Assembly (NCBI RefSeq): GCF_001050115.1 | Contig: NZ_CP012024.1 | Coordinates: 3,184,001-3,248,000, forward strand | Direction: 5' to 3' | DNA: 64,000 nt | Source: Bacillus smithii | GTDB lineage: Bacteria > Bacillota > Bacilli > Bacillales > DSM-4216 | Part shown: positions 44,007 to 54,659 of the stretch, piece after piece | Numbering within the stretch: position 1 is the first letter of the stretch | Layout: the number at the start of each line of letters is the position of its first letter | Made by a program: the position numbers and the translations under genes | Notes under the pieces: model-generated | What the model was told of the DNA's origin: nothing | The model's database searches: none | What the model saw: only the letters and a program-made list of their open reading frames with translations

Positions 44007-44225
44007 TTTCTGGAGATGTTTAAAACCATAATTTTGCCATATTGTATTATAAAAGTAGATTTTAAACAAAAAATATCCTCCACAAAATTAAGGCCCTTTT
44101 TCACGTTTCATTTTCCATTCATTCCATCCGTTTGTCTGCGACCTTTCTGAAAGGATGAATGGCCCATTCACTCAAAAAGGAAAAATAATCCATAATCGTG
44201 CTGATTGACTGTTTGAAAGCGATCC

Positions 44226-44278
44226 AAAAAAACAAAACTTCTGTGCAGAAGCGGCTAACCAATTTCTGCACAGAAGTT
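44226..44278 (-). terminator. Terminator after pyrG
   Basis: 15-bp perfect inverted repeat (44237-44251 with 44264-44278, AACTTCTGTGCAGAA arms) followed on the minus strand by TTTTGTTTTTTT. Confidence 0.9.
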
Positions 44279-44400
44279 CGATTGACCATCATTCTATTGA
44301 TCTTTTTAAAAAGCCTTGTCCTCTTTCAACGATTTCATGTCAAATGATAGATGTGTTTTTCCACACATTCATTTGATCTATATCTGAATAAGATACTTTC

Positions 44401-46062
<1,662 letters not shown>

Positions 46063-46082
46063 TTAGTTTTTTGGGTAAAATA

Positions 46083-46122
46083 CAAAAACGCCCCTCTTAC
46101 CTATGAACAGTAAGGGAGCGTT
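46083..46122 (-). terminator. pyrG attenuator terminator
   Basis: Stem AACGCTCCCTTAC pairing with GTAAGAGGGGCGTT on the minus strand (46110-46122 with 46087-46100), then TTTTTG. The upstream strand contains GCTCCCTT, the element to which extra 5' G residues pair when CTP is low in B. subtilis pyrG. Confidence 0.85.
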
Positions 46123-46159
46123 CTTTCTTCTTTATATACAAAAAAGTTTTTATAGAGCC

Positions 46160-46196
46160 CAGATAACATACTACAATTCTCATTAAAAGAAGTCAA
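46160..46196 (-). promoter_or_regulatory. pyrG promoter with GGGCTC start
   Basis: Minus-35 TTGACT (46191-46196), 17-base spacer, minus-10 TAGTAT (46168-46173), then seven bases to GGGCTC beginning at 46160. The GGGC start is what allows slippage of G residues when CTP is limiting, as established for B. subtilis pyrG. Confidence 0.8.
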
Positions 46197-46204
46197 GCGC
46201 AGAA

Positions 46205-46762
46205 TTATAATTCCTTTTCTTTGTCAATAGTGTCTAAATCCTCGTCCAATTCGTCTTCGTCCAAATCATAGTCTTCATCCAGAAGATCGTCATCAAAATC
46301 TTCTTCTTCATCCAAATCGTCAAAATCCTCTTCGTCATCCAGATCTTCTACTTCGTCGAGGCTGTCATCAAAATCATCCAGATCTTCGAAATCACCATCC
46401 TCCACCGTATCATCGTAATCTTCGAGTTCATCTTCCACCGCTTTTTTCGCCTTTTTCTTTCGTACTTTAACCGTCGGAGCGGTTTCTTCTTCAATTTGAT
46501 CAATTGGATACCACGCTCTTAACCCCCATTGGTTTTCACCTAAGGCAAGAAAACGACCGTCAATATTTAAATCCGTATAAAACTGAACCATTTTATCCTG
46601 AATTTCTTCATCGGACAACTCTAATATTTTTTGAATTTCGTTCAGTAATTGTTGGAATGGAATGGCTTGTTTTTTGTTTTCTAGAATGGCAAAGGCCAGC
46701 TCAATAAAAGACATTTCATTTAACTCATCTTTCGACAACTGTTCAAGATTCACTGTTCGCAC
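46205..46762 (-). CDS. rpoE: RpoE, RNA polymerase delta subunit
   Basis: A 185-residue protein with the folded N-terminal HARE-HTH domain (SKDELNEMSFIELAFAIL up to LRAWYPIDQI, about residues 10-95). A disordered tail follows from about residue 115, composed almost only of D, E and L. The delta subunit displaces nucleic acids from the polymerase and speeds recycling in Gram-positive bacteria. A short basic stretch (VRKKKAKKAVEDE) lies just before the acidic tail. It is upstream of pyrG, as in B. subtilis. Confidence 0.94.
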   Translation of the reverse strand: MRTVNLEQLSKDELNEMSFIELAFAILENKKQAIPFQQLLNEIQKILELSDEEIQDKMVQFYTDLNIDGRFLALGENQWGLRAWYPIDQIEEETAPTVKVRKKKAKKAVEDELEDYDDTVEDGDFEDLDDFDDSLDEVEDLDDEEDFDDLDEEEDFDDDLLDEDYDLDEDELDEDLDTIDKEKEL

Positions 46763-46971
46763 TTCCTTTCTCTATTTCCACACTCTTTAAGGAGCGAAAA
46801 AAACAAAGTGTTGATCCATTCGGGTGCTTCCTGCTCAAGAGCACATAAAGAACACGGATTAAAACCCGGCCTTTTCTTATGCTGAAATTACGCTCTGTAC
46901 ATTATTGAACACTAGAATACATATTTTCCATTATAAACAATAATGCTTTGTTTATGCCATATATAATCCGC

Positions 46972-47178
46972 TTATTCACTCATTTTTTCACTCTTATAAG
47001 AAGTTCCCCAGATGCTCACATTCATTTTCTTCCGATCTTTTGTCTTCACTCGATAAGCAGCCGTCAGGAAAAAAATAGATAAAAACAAAAAAGGAACAGC
47101 TCCCAATTGTTTTTCATAAAGAAAGGAGGAGACAGCTACAAAGGAACCGATTGCGACCCATCTTCGCAAAATTTTCAT
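46972..47178 (-). CDS. Unrecognised small membrane protein
   Basis: A 68-residue frame with two hydrophobic stretches (about residues 7-20 and 26-42) and a basic, polar C-terminus (KTKDRKKMNVSIWGTSYKSEK). Start at ATG 47176-47178 is favoured over one five codons upstream because GGAG lies just before it. I do not recognise a family. It lies upstream of rpoE on the same strand, between rpoE and the IS605 element. It could be a real single- or two-pass membrane protein, but coding is not certain. Confidence 0.45.
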   Translation of the reverse strand: MKILRRWVAIGSFVAVSSFLYEKQLGAVPFLFLSIFFLTAAYRVKTKDRKKMNVSIWGTSYKSEKMSE

Positions 47179-47616
47179 CGCTCCACGCCCCAAGTTATCT
47201 TTCGCTGTATTATTATAGCGCGAATATTCTTCATATACTACTCCCTACTGCAGCTTCAGCAAAAGAGAGGGACCCCTCTTTTGATCATCACTTGACGTGC
47301 TTGGTCCCGTCTTTCGAAGAGATGAGCAAAATATTGAAATGTCTTATGAATGATCAGAAACCGACCGGCCTTTCCATCCGTACGACAAAATTGATTTCAT
47401 CCTTTCCTCTTCTTCTTTTAACACCCTTTCGTTCCAAATGAAAGGGTGGTTTGTAAAAAAGACAGATATTCACAATTTATGTTTATGTCTTGGACAGACG
47501 AAATTGATTTGGTTTTTTACAATACGCAGTTTTTTATCGGAAAGAATACACAGAAACCTGCCAAATCTTTTAGCTCTTTCCTTGTTCCAACGTTTTTAAA
47601 ATCCATTTTATGTACT
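47179..47616. other. Region between the small membrane protein and the IS605 right end
   Basis: About 440 bases. It holds two hairpins: AAAAGAGAGG/CCTCTTTT at about 47261-47282, and CACCCTTTC/GAAAGGGTG at 47422-47430 and 47440-47448. Neither is tied to a gene. No supported coding frame. The TnpB guide region would be the flank just left of 47617. Confidence 0.45.
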
Positions 47617-47722
47617 GTGAACTACCCGCCACCTTCGCTTCGCTTAGAGTTGGGGGCTTCTAAGGTAATCGCACCTAACGGTACGAAATTTACTTAGCTA
47701 TCGAGCCTGTTCCATGCTCTAT
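47617..47722 (-). ncRNA. Predicted 3' part of the TnpB omega RNA
   Basis: The sequence below the tnpB stop ends in a GC-rich hairpin (47625-47657) followed by TAGTTCAC, as in omega RNAs of IS605 elements. One C-C mismatch interrupts the stem. The guide would be taken from the flank at 47597-47616. The RNA start probably lies inside tnpB. Confidence 0.55.
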
Positions 47723-48844
47723 TTATGATGATGTTAATGCCAACAGTCGCAATCCTTCACGCTTGATATTGATAGAAGCATTCCAATCTCTATCTGCTAC
47801 AAAACCACAATCACAATGGAATATGCGCTCAGAAAGAGATAGAGACTCCTTTACTTGACCGCAACATGAACAAGTTTTGGATGATGGAAACCACTTATCT
47901 ATTTTGAGAAGCTTTTTCCCCTGCTCCTCTAACTTGTATTGGAGAAATTTCGTGAACATGCCCCATGCATGATCAGCAACGCTTTTGCCGAAATTTAGTG
48001 CTTGGGACATTCCCTTCATGTTGAGGTCTTCGATAACCACGCAATCATATAGTTTCGCTAATTTGTACGATTCCTTATGTAGAAAGTCTTTTCGTTGGTT
48101 CGCAATTCTTTCATGTAGCTTCGCCACTTTTAGTCGTTGCTTGTGCCAACGATTAGAACCTTTCTTTCTGCGTGATAGAACACGCTGTTCTTTCGCTAAT
48201 TTTCCCAAGGCTTGGCGATAGAAACGAGGGTAATTGGCTGTCTTACCTTCTTCACTATCGACAAATAAACCGTTCATGGAAAAATCTAAGCCAACAACAG
48301 CTTGTACTTCTTTTTGTACAGGTTGATGTTCGTATTCAGTGAGAATAGAAACATAGTATTTTCCTGTTTTTGTTCGAGAAACCGTACAAGACTTGATGAT
48401 ATGATGTGACGGAATTTCTCGATGTTGTTTGATTTTTACAAGTTTCAGTTTCGGTAATTTGATATAACCATCCAAAAGCATAATGTTTCCGTTGACCACG
48501 TTGGTTGTGTAGGACTGTCTCGCCTTTCGGCTTTTGAACTTTGGAAATTCAGCACGACCAGAGAAGAAGTTTTGGTATGCCTTCTGCAAATTCAGTTGAG
48601 CGTTTGCCAACGCAAGGCTGTCTACTTCTTTGAGCCATGGAAATTCCTTTTTGTACTTTGCAGGAGTCGGGAATTTTTTTTGCTTTTTCAAGGCTTCTTT
48701 GTCGTCCTTGAATGGTTCATATGTTTCCATTCGTTCAGCCAACATTTTGTTGTAGACGAAACGAACGCAGCCGAAGGTTTTTGTAAGAAGTTGCTCTTGT
48801 TCTTGTGTTGGGTACAGACGAAATTTATATGCTTTGTTTGCCAT
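47723..48844 (-). CDS. tnpB: TnpB, RNA-guided nuclease of the IS605 family
   Basis: A 373-residue TnpB, normal length. The N-terminal wedge begins MANKAYKFRLYPTQEQEQLL. RuvC residues are Asp187 (VVGLDFSMNG), Glu272 (VVIEDLNMKGM) and the aspartates 351/353 in DRDWNASINI. A zinc ribbon has Cys325 and Cys328 (CSCCG) with Cys344 and Cys346 (CDCG). All catalytic elements are kept, so it should be able to cut DNA with its omega RNA. In the family it cuts the donor joint and promotes element retention. The adjacent tnpA is broken. Confidence 0.92.
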   Translation of the reverse strand: MANKAYKFRLYPTQEQEQLLTKTFGCVRFVYNKMLAERMETYEPFKDDKEALKKQKKFPTPAKYKKEFPWLKEVDSLALANAQLNLQKAYQNFFSGRAEFPKFKSRKARQSYTTNVVNGNIMLLDGYIKLPKLKLVKIKQHREIPSHHIIKSCTVSRTKTGKYYVSILTEYEHQPVQKEVQAVVGLDFSMNGLFVDSEEGKTANYPRFYRQALGKLAKEQRVLSRRKKGSNRWHKQRLKVAKLHERIANQRKDFLHKESYKLAKLYDCVVIEDLNMKGMSQALNFGKSVADHAWGMFTKFLQYKLEEQGKKLLKIDKWFPSSKTCSCCGQVKESLSLSERIFHCDCGFVADRDWNASINIKREGLRLLALTSS

Positions 48845-48855
48845 ATCAAATCACC

Positions 48856-49256
48856 TCACTTCCTCCCTTGATTTTCTATATACTGCTTTATCACTTCAAT
48901 GGGCGCACCACCTGTTGTAAGTAAGCAAAAGCTTCTTGACCAAAAATACTCTTTCCAAAGTTTTCTTTTCACTTGTGGAAAATGCTTTTTGATAAGTCTT
49001 AGAACTTGCACTTTTATAGGCATTGATGAACTTTGATAGTTCACTATTCGGATGTGCTTTGAACAAAATATGTACATGGTCAAGATCGTGATTCCATTCG
49101 CCCAAGGAAATATTGTAATGTTCACCAAGTCGAATAAACATATCTTTTGCATAGTCAGATATGGGGTCATCAATCACTTGTCTGCGATATTTTACGACCA
49201 GAACAAGATGATAATACAAAAGGAATACCGAATGATTATTATTATCTAATTCCGTT
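48856..49256 (-). pseudogene. tnpA: tnpA, Y1 transposase of the IS200/IS605 family (inactivated)
   Basis: Two frames together give a complete Y1 transposase. The upstream frame reads YYHLVLVVKYRRQVID, then WNHDLDHVHILFKAHPNSELSKFINAYKSASS with the HVH metal motif. The downstream frame reads RLIKKHFPQVKRKLWKEYFWSRSFCLLTTGGAPIEVIKQYIENQG. The join near 48999-49002 is explained by one extra A (TCTAAGA for TCTAGA). Where relatives start MELDNNNHSVFLL, this copy has ACG (49254-49256) instead of ATG. Two lesions make transposition by this copy unlikely. Confidence 0.82.
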
Positions 49257-49318
49257 GATATAACAGTCTTTCATTTATATAAATACTGATTATATCGTAG
49301 TACAAAAAAGAGACAACT

Positions 49319-49735
49319 TTAGGCTACGCCTAACCGAAATTCATCTCCCACTTTCACTGGTGCCTCCGCACTTTCACGTTTAGAAGTAGGAGACTTCTTT
49401 CGGAGGGAAGTTAAATTCACTTGCCATTTCTTTAGTAGTTGTGCGATGAAACTCTTTTTTAAAAAAAGGACCGTCCCTCTAATCATCTCATTTCGCCTTT
49501 TTTGAATCAGTTGTTCATCTTTTACAGAAGCATGAACTTTTCTTCCTTTCATACGATCGACCGCCTTTTCATCAGGCATAGTTTGTTCTAGTCTTGGCTG
49601 CTTTTGACCATTTGCGGTAAAAAAAGTCTGCGCTCCTTTGCGTATTCTGGCGCCCTCTTTGACGGAGACCTTTTGATACTGTGCAAAAAAACGCAGAGGA
49701 GTCAGACTTCCGACTTCTCGTCCAATTGGGATCAT
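49319..49735 (-). other. Open frame ending in the IS605 left hairpin; structured segment
   Basis: A 138-codon frame begins 47 bases after acdA and ends inside the IS605 left hairpin (…DEFRLGVA). It is basic and low in hydrophobic residues and matches no family I know. Its 3' part (about 49345-49405) forms a strong RNA-like fold: TCTCCTACTT pairs with AAGTGGGAGA around an inner GTGC/GCAC hairpin. I think it is more likely a relic of a mobile-element end than a normal gene, but coding is not excluded. Confidence 0.35.
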
Positions 49736-49781
49736 GGTTATTTTATAGGCAAGCTCTTGCCGTTGATATTTTTTTCGATTT

Positions 49782-50924
49782 TTATTCCTTTGTTAACATT
49801 CTAGAGATAACCAGTTTTTGAATTTCTTGTGTTCCTTCATAGATTTGGGTGATTTTAGCATCACGCATAAAGCGTTCCACCGGATAATCTTTTGTAAACC
49901 CGTAGCCACCAAAAACTTGAACGGCTTCGATTGTGACTTTCATCGCTGTATCTCCGGCAAAAAGCTTCGACATGGCGGAAGCTTTTCCGTATGGAAGACC
50001 TTGCGATTCAAGCCAAGCAGCTTGATAGGTTAATAATCTGGCTGCTTCTACACCGGTTGCCATATCCGCTAATTTAAAAGAAATTCCTTGGTTGGCGATG
50101 ATCGGCTTGCCAAATTGATGACGCTCTTTCGCGTAGGCTATTGCGGCATCCAAAGCGCCTTGAGCAATACCAACCGCCTGAGCGGCAATCCCATTTCTCC
50201 CTCCATCCAACGTCATCATGGCAATCTTAAAGCCATCTCCCTCATTTCCAAGAAGATTTTCTTTTGGAACCCGGCAATCTTCAAAAATAATTTCCGTCGT
50301 AGGCGAAGAGCGGATTCCCAGCTTTTTTTCTTTTTTGCCAATGGAAAATCCCTCAAATCCGCTTTCCACAATAAACGCGCTAATGCCACGGTGCTTCTTT
50401 TCCGGTTCCATCATGGCAAAGACGACATATATATCCGCTTCACCGCCGTTCGTGATAAAAATTTTCGACCCATTTAAGATGTAGTCATCTCCATCCCGCC
50501 GCGCAGTGGTTTTCATTGCACTGGCATCCGATCCAGATCCCGGTTCCGTCAAACCGTATGCTCCGATCTTTCTTCCTTCCGCCATTGGTCTTAAATATTT
50601 TTGTTTTTGCTCTTCACTGCCGAATTTATAAATCGGCCAACCGGCAAGAGATGTATGAGCCGAAAGGGTAACGCCAATAGAAGCGTCTACTCTTGACAGC
50701 TCTTCTATCGCAATACAGTACGCAAGATAATCACTGCCGATCCCGCCGTATTCTTCCGGCCACGGGATTCCAGTAAGGCCTAATTCTGCCATTTTTTCAA
50801 ATAAAGTCCGATCAAAACGTTCTTCTTCGTCCCGTTCACTTGCAGTCGGCTCTACTTCCTTTTGGGCGAAATCACGTACTGTTTTTCGAATCATTTCATG
50901 CTCTTCCGATAATTGAAAATTCAT
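49782..50924 (-). CDS. acdA: AcdA, acyl-CoA dehydrogenase
   Basis: A 380-residue FAD flavoprotein that introduces the trans-2 double bond in acyl-CoA during beta-oxidation. Signatures are [20 protein letters not shown] near residue 125, [16 protein letters not shown], and [17 protein letters not shown] at the end, with the catalytic glutamate. Start [14 protein letters not shown] (50922-50924) follows GAGGTG at six bases; a GTG three codons upstream is less well placed. Strong likeness to B. subtilis AcdA. It is the last gene of the cluster running from fadF. Confidence 0.93.
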   Translation of the reverse strand: MNFQLSEEHEMIRKTVRDFAQKEVEPTASERDEEERFDRTLFEKMAELGLTGIPWPEEYGGIGSDYLAYCIAIEELSRVDASIGVTLSAHTSLAGWPIYKFGSEEQKQKYLRPMAEGRKIGAYGLTEPGSGSDASAMKTTARRDGDDYILNGSKIFITNGGEADIYVVFAMMEPEKKHRGISAFIVESGFEGFSIGKKEKKLGIRSSPTTEIIFEDCRVPKENLLGNEGDGFKIAMMTLDGGRNGIAAQAVGIAQGALDAAIAYAKERHQFGKPIIANQGISFKLADMATGVEAARLLTYQAAWLESQGLPYGKASAMSKLFAGDTAMKVTIEAVQVFGGYGFTKDYPVERFMRDAKITQIYEGTQEIQKLVISRMLTKE

Positions 50925-50939
50925 TTTCAGCACCTCTTC

Positions 50940-52070
50940 TCACAACCGTTTACTAATGACGATTCTTTGTATTTCATTTGTTCCTTCATAGATTTGGGTG
51001 ATTTTGGCATCTCGGAAATAGCGCTCAACGGGATGGTCTTTCGAATAGCCGTCTCTCCCGAAGACTTGGATCGCCTCTGTTGTGACTTCCATGGCGATAT
51101 TGGATGCGAATAGTTTTGCCATGGATGCTTCCTTCTCGCATGGAAGCCCCCGGGAATGCAAAAACGCCGCCCGGTATACTAACAATTTTGCCGCTTCCAC
51201 ATTCGTTGCCATATCCGCCAATCGAAAGTCCACGCCTTGCTCGGAGATGGACGATTCACCTGTTGACCGCTGCTCTTTGACATAGGAGACCGCTTTTTCC
51301 AAGGCAGCTTCCGCAATTCCCAACGCTTGGGCCGCAATGCCGATGCGTCCGGTATTGAGATTGGTGATTGCCACCTTAAACCCCTCGCCTTCCTTTCCGA
51401 GTAAGTTTTCCGCTGACACTTTCATGTCTTCGAACGTCAATTGAACGGTTCGAGAGCCGTGAAGCCCCATTTTCCGTTCGTTTTTTCCTATATGAAAACC
51501 GGGAGTCTTCCTTTCAACGATAAAAGCGGAAATCCCTTTTCTTCCTGCTTCAGGATTAGTGGAGGCAAACACAATATATGTATTCGCCTCCCCTCCGTTC
51601 GTTATAAATATCTTTGAACCGTTTATAATATAGTGATCCCCTCGTTTGACCGCTCTCGTTCTTAAACTAGCCGCATCTGAACCGGAACCTGGCTCGGTCA
51701 GGCAAAAAGCTCCCAAATACTCTCCCTTTGCCAACTTCGGAATATACTTATGTTTTTGTTGAGGAGTTCCAAAATGCAAAATGGGATTCGTGCCAACGGA
51801 CGTATGAACGGATAAAATAACTCCAATGGTTGCGCTGACTTTGGACAGCTCCTGAATTGCCAAAATATAAGAAATAAAATCCAGTCCGCGGCCTCCGTAT
51901 TCTTCCGGAATAGGAATGCCCATTAGCCCCTTTTTTGCCATTTTGTCTACAATACGCCTCGGAAACTCCCCTTGCTCCATTCGGTCCAAATACGGCTCTA
52001 TTTCTTCCTTGGCAAAATCATGAACCGCTTTTCGAAACATTTCCTGTTCTTCCGTGAAGTGAAGCTTCAT
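50940..52070 (-). CDS. Acyl-CoA dehydrogenase, MmgC-like
   Basis: A 376-residue second acyl-CoA dehydrogenase. Signatures are [35 protein letters not shown] and the C-terminal [20 protein letters not shown] with the catalytic glutamate. Chain-length preference cannot be judged by eye. It lies 16 bases upstream of acdA and downstream of hbd, so the two dehydrogenases are co-transcribed. The order thl-hbd-acd resembles the mother-cell mmgABC operon of B. subtilis. Confidence 0.9.
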   Translation of the reverse strand: MKLHFTEEQEMFRKAVHDFAKEEIEPYLDRMEQGEFPRRIVDKMAKKGLMGIPIPEEYGGRGLDFISYILAIQELSKVSATIGVILSVHTSVGTNPILHFGTPQQKHKYIPKLAKGEYLGAFCLTEPGSGSDAASLRTRAVKRGDHYIINGSKIFITNGGEANTYIVFASTNPEAGRKGISAFIVERKTPGFHIGKNERKMGLHGSRTVQLTFEDMKVSAENLLGKEGEGFKVAITNLNTGRIGIAAQALGIAEAALEKAVSYVKEQRSTGESSISEQGVDFRLADMATNVEAAKLLVYRAAFLHSRGLPCEKEASMAKLFASNIAMEVTTEAIQVFGRDGYSKDHPVERYFRDAKITQIYEGTNEIQRIVISKRL

Positions 52071-52160
52071 CGCTGTCCCCCCAAGAAAGTAGTGATGACA
52101 GCCTAAACAGCTCTTCTCGCTGTCCCTGTTTTAAACCCCTTTGTCCTTATTCAAACAATG

Positions 52161-53012
52161 TTAAGAATATTCATAAAATCCTTTTCCCGTTTTTTTGCCT
52201 AGCCACCCAGCTTTTACATATTTTCTTAAAAGCGGACATGGACGATATTTATCATCGCCGAACCCTTCATGAAGGGTTTCCATAATATACAAGCAAGTAT
52301 CAAGTCCGATAAAATCGGCCAACTTAAGCGGTCCCATTGGATGATTCATCCCCAATTTCATCACTTCATCGATGGCTTCTTTTGTTGCGACCCCTTCATA
52401 TAATGCATAAATGGCTTCATTGATCATCGGCATCAGCACTCGGTTCGAAATAAATCCAGGGAAGTCATTTACTTCAATCGGCACTTTTTGAAGAGATTTG
52501 GTCATGGACTCAATGGATTGATACACTTCCTCCGCTGTTTGCAATCCGCGAATAATCTCCACAAGCCTCATTACCGGCACCGGATTCATAAAATGCATGC
52601 CGATTACTTTTTCCGGCCTATTCGTGGCCGCAGCGATTTCCGTGATCGGCAAGGATGAAGTATTGGAGGCCAAAATGGCGTGCTCCGGCGCATATTTGTC
52701 TAATTCAGCAAAAATGCTTTTTTTGACTTCCATATTTTCTACTGCTGCTTCAATGACTAAATCCACATCACCGGCATCTTGAATATCAATCGATTTCCTT
52801 AATCGGGAAAGCGTTTGATCTCTCTCCTCATTTGTTATCTTTCCCTTTTCCGCTTGCCGGGCTAAATTTCGGGCAATGACTGCGAAACCCTTGTCTAAAA
52901 ATTCTTCCTTAATGTCGTTTACGATAACTTGATAGCCGGATTGCGCACAAACTTGTGCGATTCCGGACCCCATTTGGCCGGCGCCGACAACCATGACCGT
53001 TTTGATATCCAT
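52161..53012 (-). CDS. mmgB: 3-hydroxybutyryl-CoA dehydrogenase (Hbd/MmgB)
   Basis: A 283-residue NAD(P)-dependent dehydrogenase that oxidises 3-hydroxyacyl-CoA to 3-ketoacyl-CoA. The Rossmann motif VVGAGQMGSGIAQVCA lies at residues 7-22. The catalytic histidine is in IGMHFMNPVPVMRLVEII near 140, and the C-terminal domain has NHPMGPLKLADFIGLD and GWLGKKTGKGFYEY. It lies between thl and the MmgC-like gene. The reverse reaction (acetoacetyl-CoA reduction) is also possible. Confidence 0.92.
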   Translation of the reverse strand: MDIKTVMVVGAGQMGSGIAQVCAQSGYQVIVNDIKEEFLDKGFAVIARNLARQAEKGKITNEERDQTLSRLRKSIDIQDAGDVDLVIEAAVENMEVKKSIFAELDKYAPEHAILASNTSSLPITEIAAATNRPEKVIGMHFMNPVPVMRLVEIIRGLQTAEEVYQSIESMTKSLQKVPIEVNDFPGFISNRVLMPMINEAIYALYEGVATKEAIDEVMKLGMNHPMGPLKLADFIGLDTCLYIMETLHEGFGDDKYRPCPLLRKYVKAGWLGKKTGKGFYEYS

Positions 53013-53286
53013 TCATTTCACCTCAACCATTCATTCGGGAACCAGACACTTCCAAATCTTCTTTTTCATTAGGAAGACAGCCTCCGTCCCCTTCACGCCA
53101 GCTAAAAAGGCGCAAAAAGGAGCAGCTGCCGGAGGCTTCCTTCTCCGGTTGTCAAAACGGTATCCCCATTGAATTCGTGTAATCTTTTCTATAGAATTTG
53201 AATCCCTCGCTTTTAAAGTGAAAACGATATCTGAGCCGCATCTGTCCTGACGAAAGGTCCATCAACCAAACAGGTAAAACCACGCT

Positions 53287-54474
53287 TTATTGTTTGGGAA
53301 CGTCAATCATAACGGCATCACCTTGACCCCCGCCGCTGCAAATGGCCGCCACTCCTATTCCGCCGCCTCTTCTTCTTAACTCGTATGCCAACGTGAGAAC
53401 TATCCGTGCTCCGCTTGCCCCGATCGGGTGGCCGAGAGCAACCGCCCCGCCATTGACATTGATTCTATCGAGATCGATCCCGGCTATTTGACTGCTTGCC
53501 AGCGCCACTACGGCAAAAGCTTCATTAATCTCAAATAAATCGATGTCATCAATTGATTTTCCGGTTTTTTTCAAAAGCTCATTAATGACCAATCCGGGAG
53601 TTTTCGGAAAATTTTCCGCCTCTACCGCCACAGCCTCATGAGCAATAATCCGAGCAAGGATGTTTTTGCCTTCTTTTTCGGCGCGCTCTTCGCTCATCAG
53701 AACCAGAGCCGCCGCTCCATCATTTACACCCGGAGCATTTCCCGCCGTGATCGTTCCGTCTCGATCAAAAGCCGGCTTTAATTTGGCCAGCTTCTCAATG
53801 GACGTATCTTTACGCGGCGCTTCATCATCGGACACCAACACCGGTTCGCCTTTTGGCTGCGGGACTTCGACAGGAACAATTTCCTCGGCAAACTTTCCTT
53901 CCTCCATTGCCTTAATGGCCAACTGATGGCTGCGATAAGCCCATTCATCTTGTTCTTCGCGGGAAATGCCCAGTTCTTTTCCGGTCTTGTTTCCGAACGT
54001 ACCCATATGGACTCCTGAAAAGGCGCACGTTAAACCATCATAGATCATTAAATCCACCAATTTGTCATCGCCCATTCTCAAGCCGGAACGGACGTTTTGC
54101 AAAACGTAAGGAGCATTGGACATCGACTCCATTCCGCCTGCTACCACTACTTCTCCGTCTCCCGCACGAATGATTTGGTCCGCCAATGTGATGCTTCTTA
54201 TTCCTGATGCGCAGACTTTATTGATCGTTTCCGTTTTGACGTTCCAAGGAATTCCCGCTTTTCTCGCGGCCTGTCTGGACGGAAGCTGCCCCTGTCCTCC
54301 TTGAAGAACGGTCCCGATGATCACCTCATCGACTTCCGCCGGTTGAACATTTGCTCGAAGCATCGCTTCTTTCATCGCGACCGCTCCAAGTTCGGGAGCC
54401 GTTAAAGAACGTAAACTCCCTCCAAGTTTTCCGATCGGCGTCCTTGCTCCCTCAACAATCACTGTTTTCACCAT
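53287..54474 (-). CDS. mmgA: Acetyl-CoA C-acyltransferase (thiolase, MmgA-like)
   Basis: A 395-residue thiolase, last enzyme of the beta-oxidation cycle. The nucleophile is Cys88 in [12 protein letters not shown]. The C-terminal base motifs are [11 protein letters not shown] and [11 protein letters not shown]. Start [15 protein letters not shown] (54472-54474) is nine bases after AGGAG; an ATG three codons earlier touches the ribosome site. The leader contains a cre-like and a FadR-like site. It lies downstream of fadF and heads the thl-hbd-acd-acdA set. Confidence 0.93.
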   Translation of the reverse strand: MVKTVIVEGARTPIGKLGGSLRSLTAPELGAVAMKEAMLRANVQPAEVDEVIIGTVLQGGQGQLPSRQAARKAGIPWNVKTETINKVCASGIRSITLADQIIRAGDGEVVVAGGMESMSNAPYVLQNVRSGLRMGDDKLVDLMIYDGLTCAFSGVHMGTFGNKTGKELGISREEQDEWAYRSHQLAIKAMEEGKFAEEIVPVEVPQPKGEPVLVSDDEAPRKDTSIEKLAKLKPAFDRDGTITAGNAPGVNDGAAALVLMSEERAEKEGKNILARIIAHEAVAVEAENFPKTPGLVINELLKKTGKSIDDIDLFEINEAFAVVALASSQIAGIDLDRINVNGGAVALGHPIGASGARIVLTLAYELRRRGGGIGVAAICSGGGQGDAVMIDVPKQ

Positions 54475-54499
54475 TTTTTCCATCTCCTTTCCCTTATAA

Positions 54500-54533
54500 A
54501 GGAAACGCTTACACACAAATGAACATTCGCTCA
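54500..54533 (-). promoter_or_regulatory. Adjacent cre-like and FadR-like sites ahead of the thiolase gene
   Basis: On the minus strand TGTAAGCGTTTCCT (54500-54513) fits the CcpA cre consensus TGWAARCGYTWNCW at every position. Directly upstream TGAGCGAATGTTCATTTG (54516-54533) resembles the FadR box TGAATGAATANTCATTCA with about four differences. A CATACATT hexamer like the sigma-E minus-10 overlaps its upstream edge. Confidence 0.68.
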
Positions 54534-54659
54534 ATGTATGGAATAAGGAGAAATGGACAAGTGCCCCTTATCATCTTTTCTTTATTTTAAATGAAATTCG
54601 GATGAAAGGTAAATACATTTTTGAAAATTCAAAATTTAATGCATTATATCGTCTTTTGA

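Larger units (their letters stand above)
47617..49340 (-). mobile_element. IS200/IS605-family element with tnpA relic and intact tnpB
   Basis: The element reads tnpA (broken) then tnpB on the minus strand. The right end (47617-47660) carries the hairpin typical of the omega-RNA tail, with AAGCCCCC pairing with GGTGGCGGG and ending GTAGTTCAC. The left end carries a 6-bp hairpin TTAGGC/GCCTAA with a three-base loop (49319-49333). Exact cleavage sites are not determined. No target duplication is expected for this family. Confidence 0.78.
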
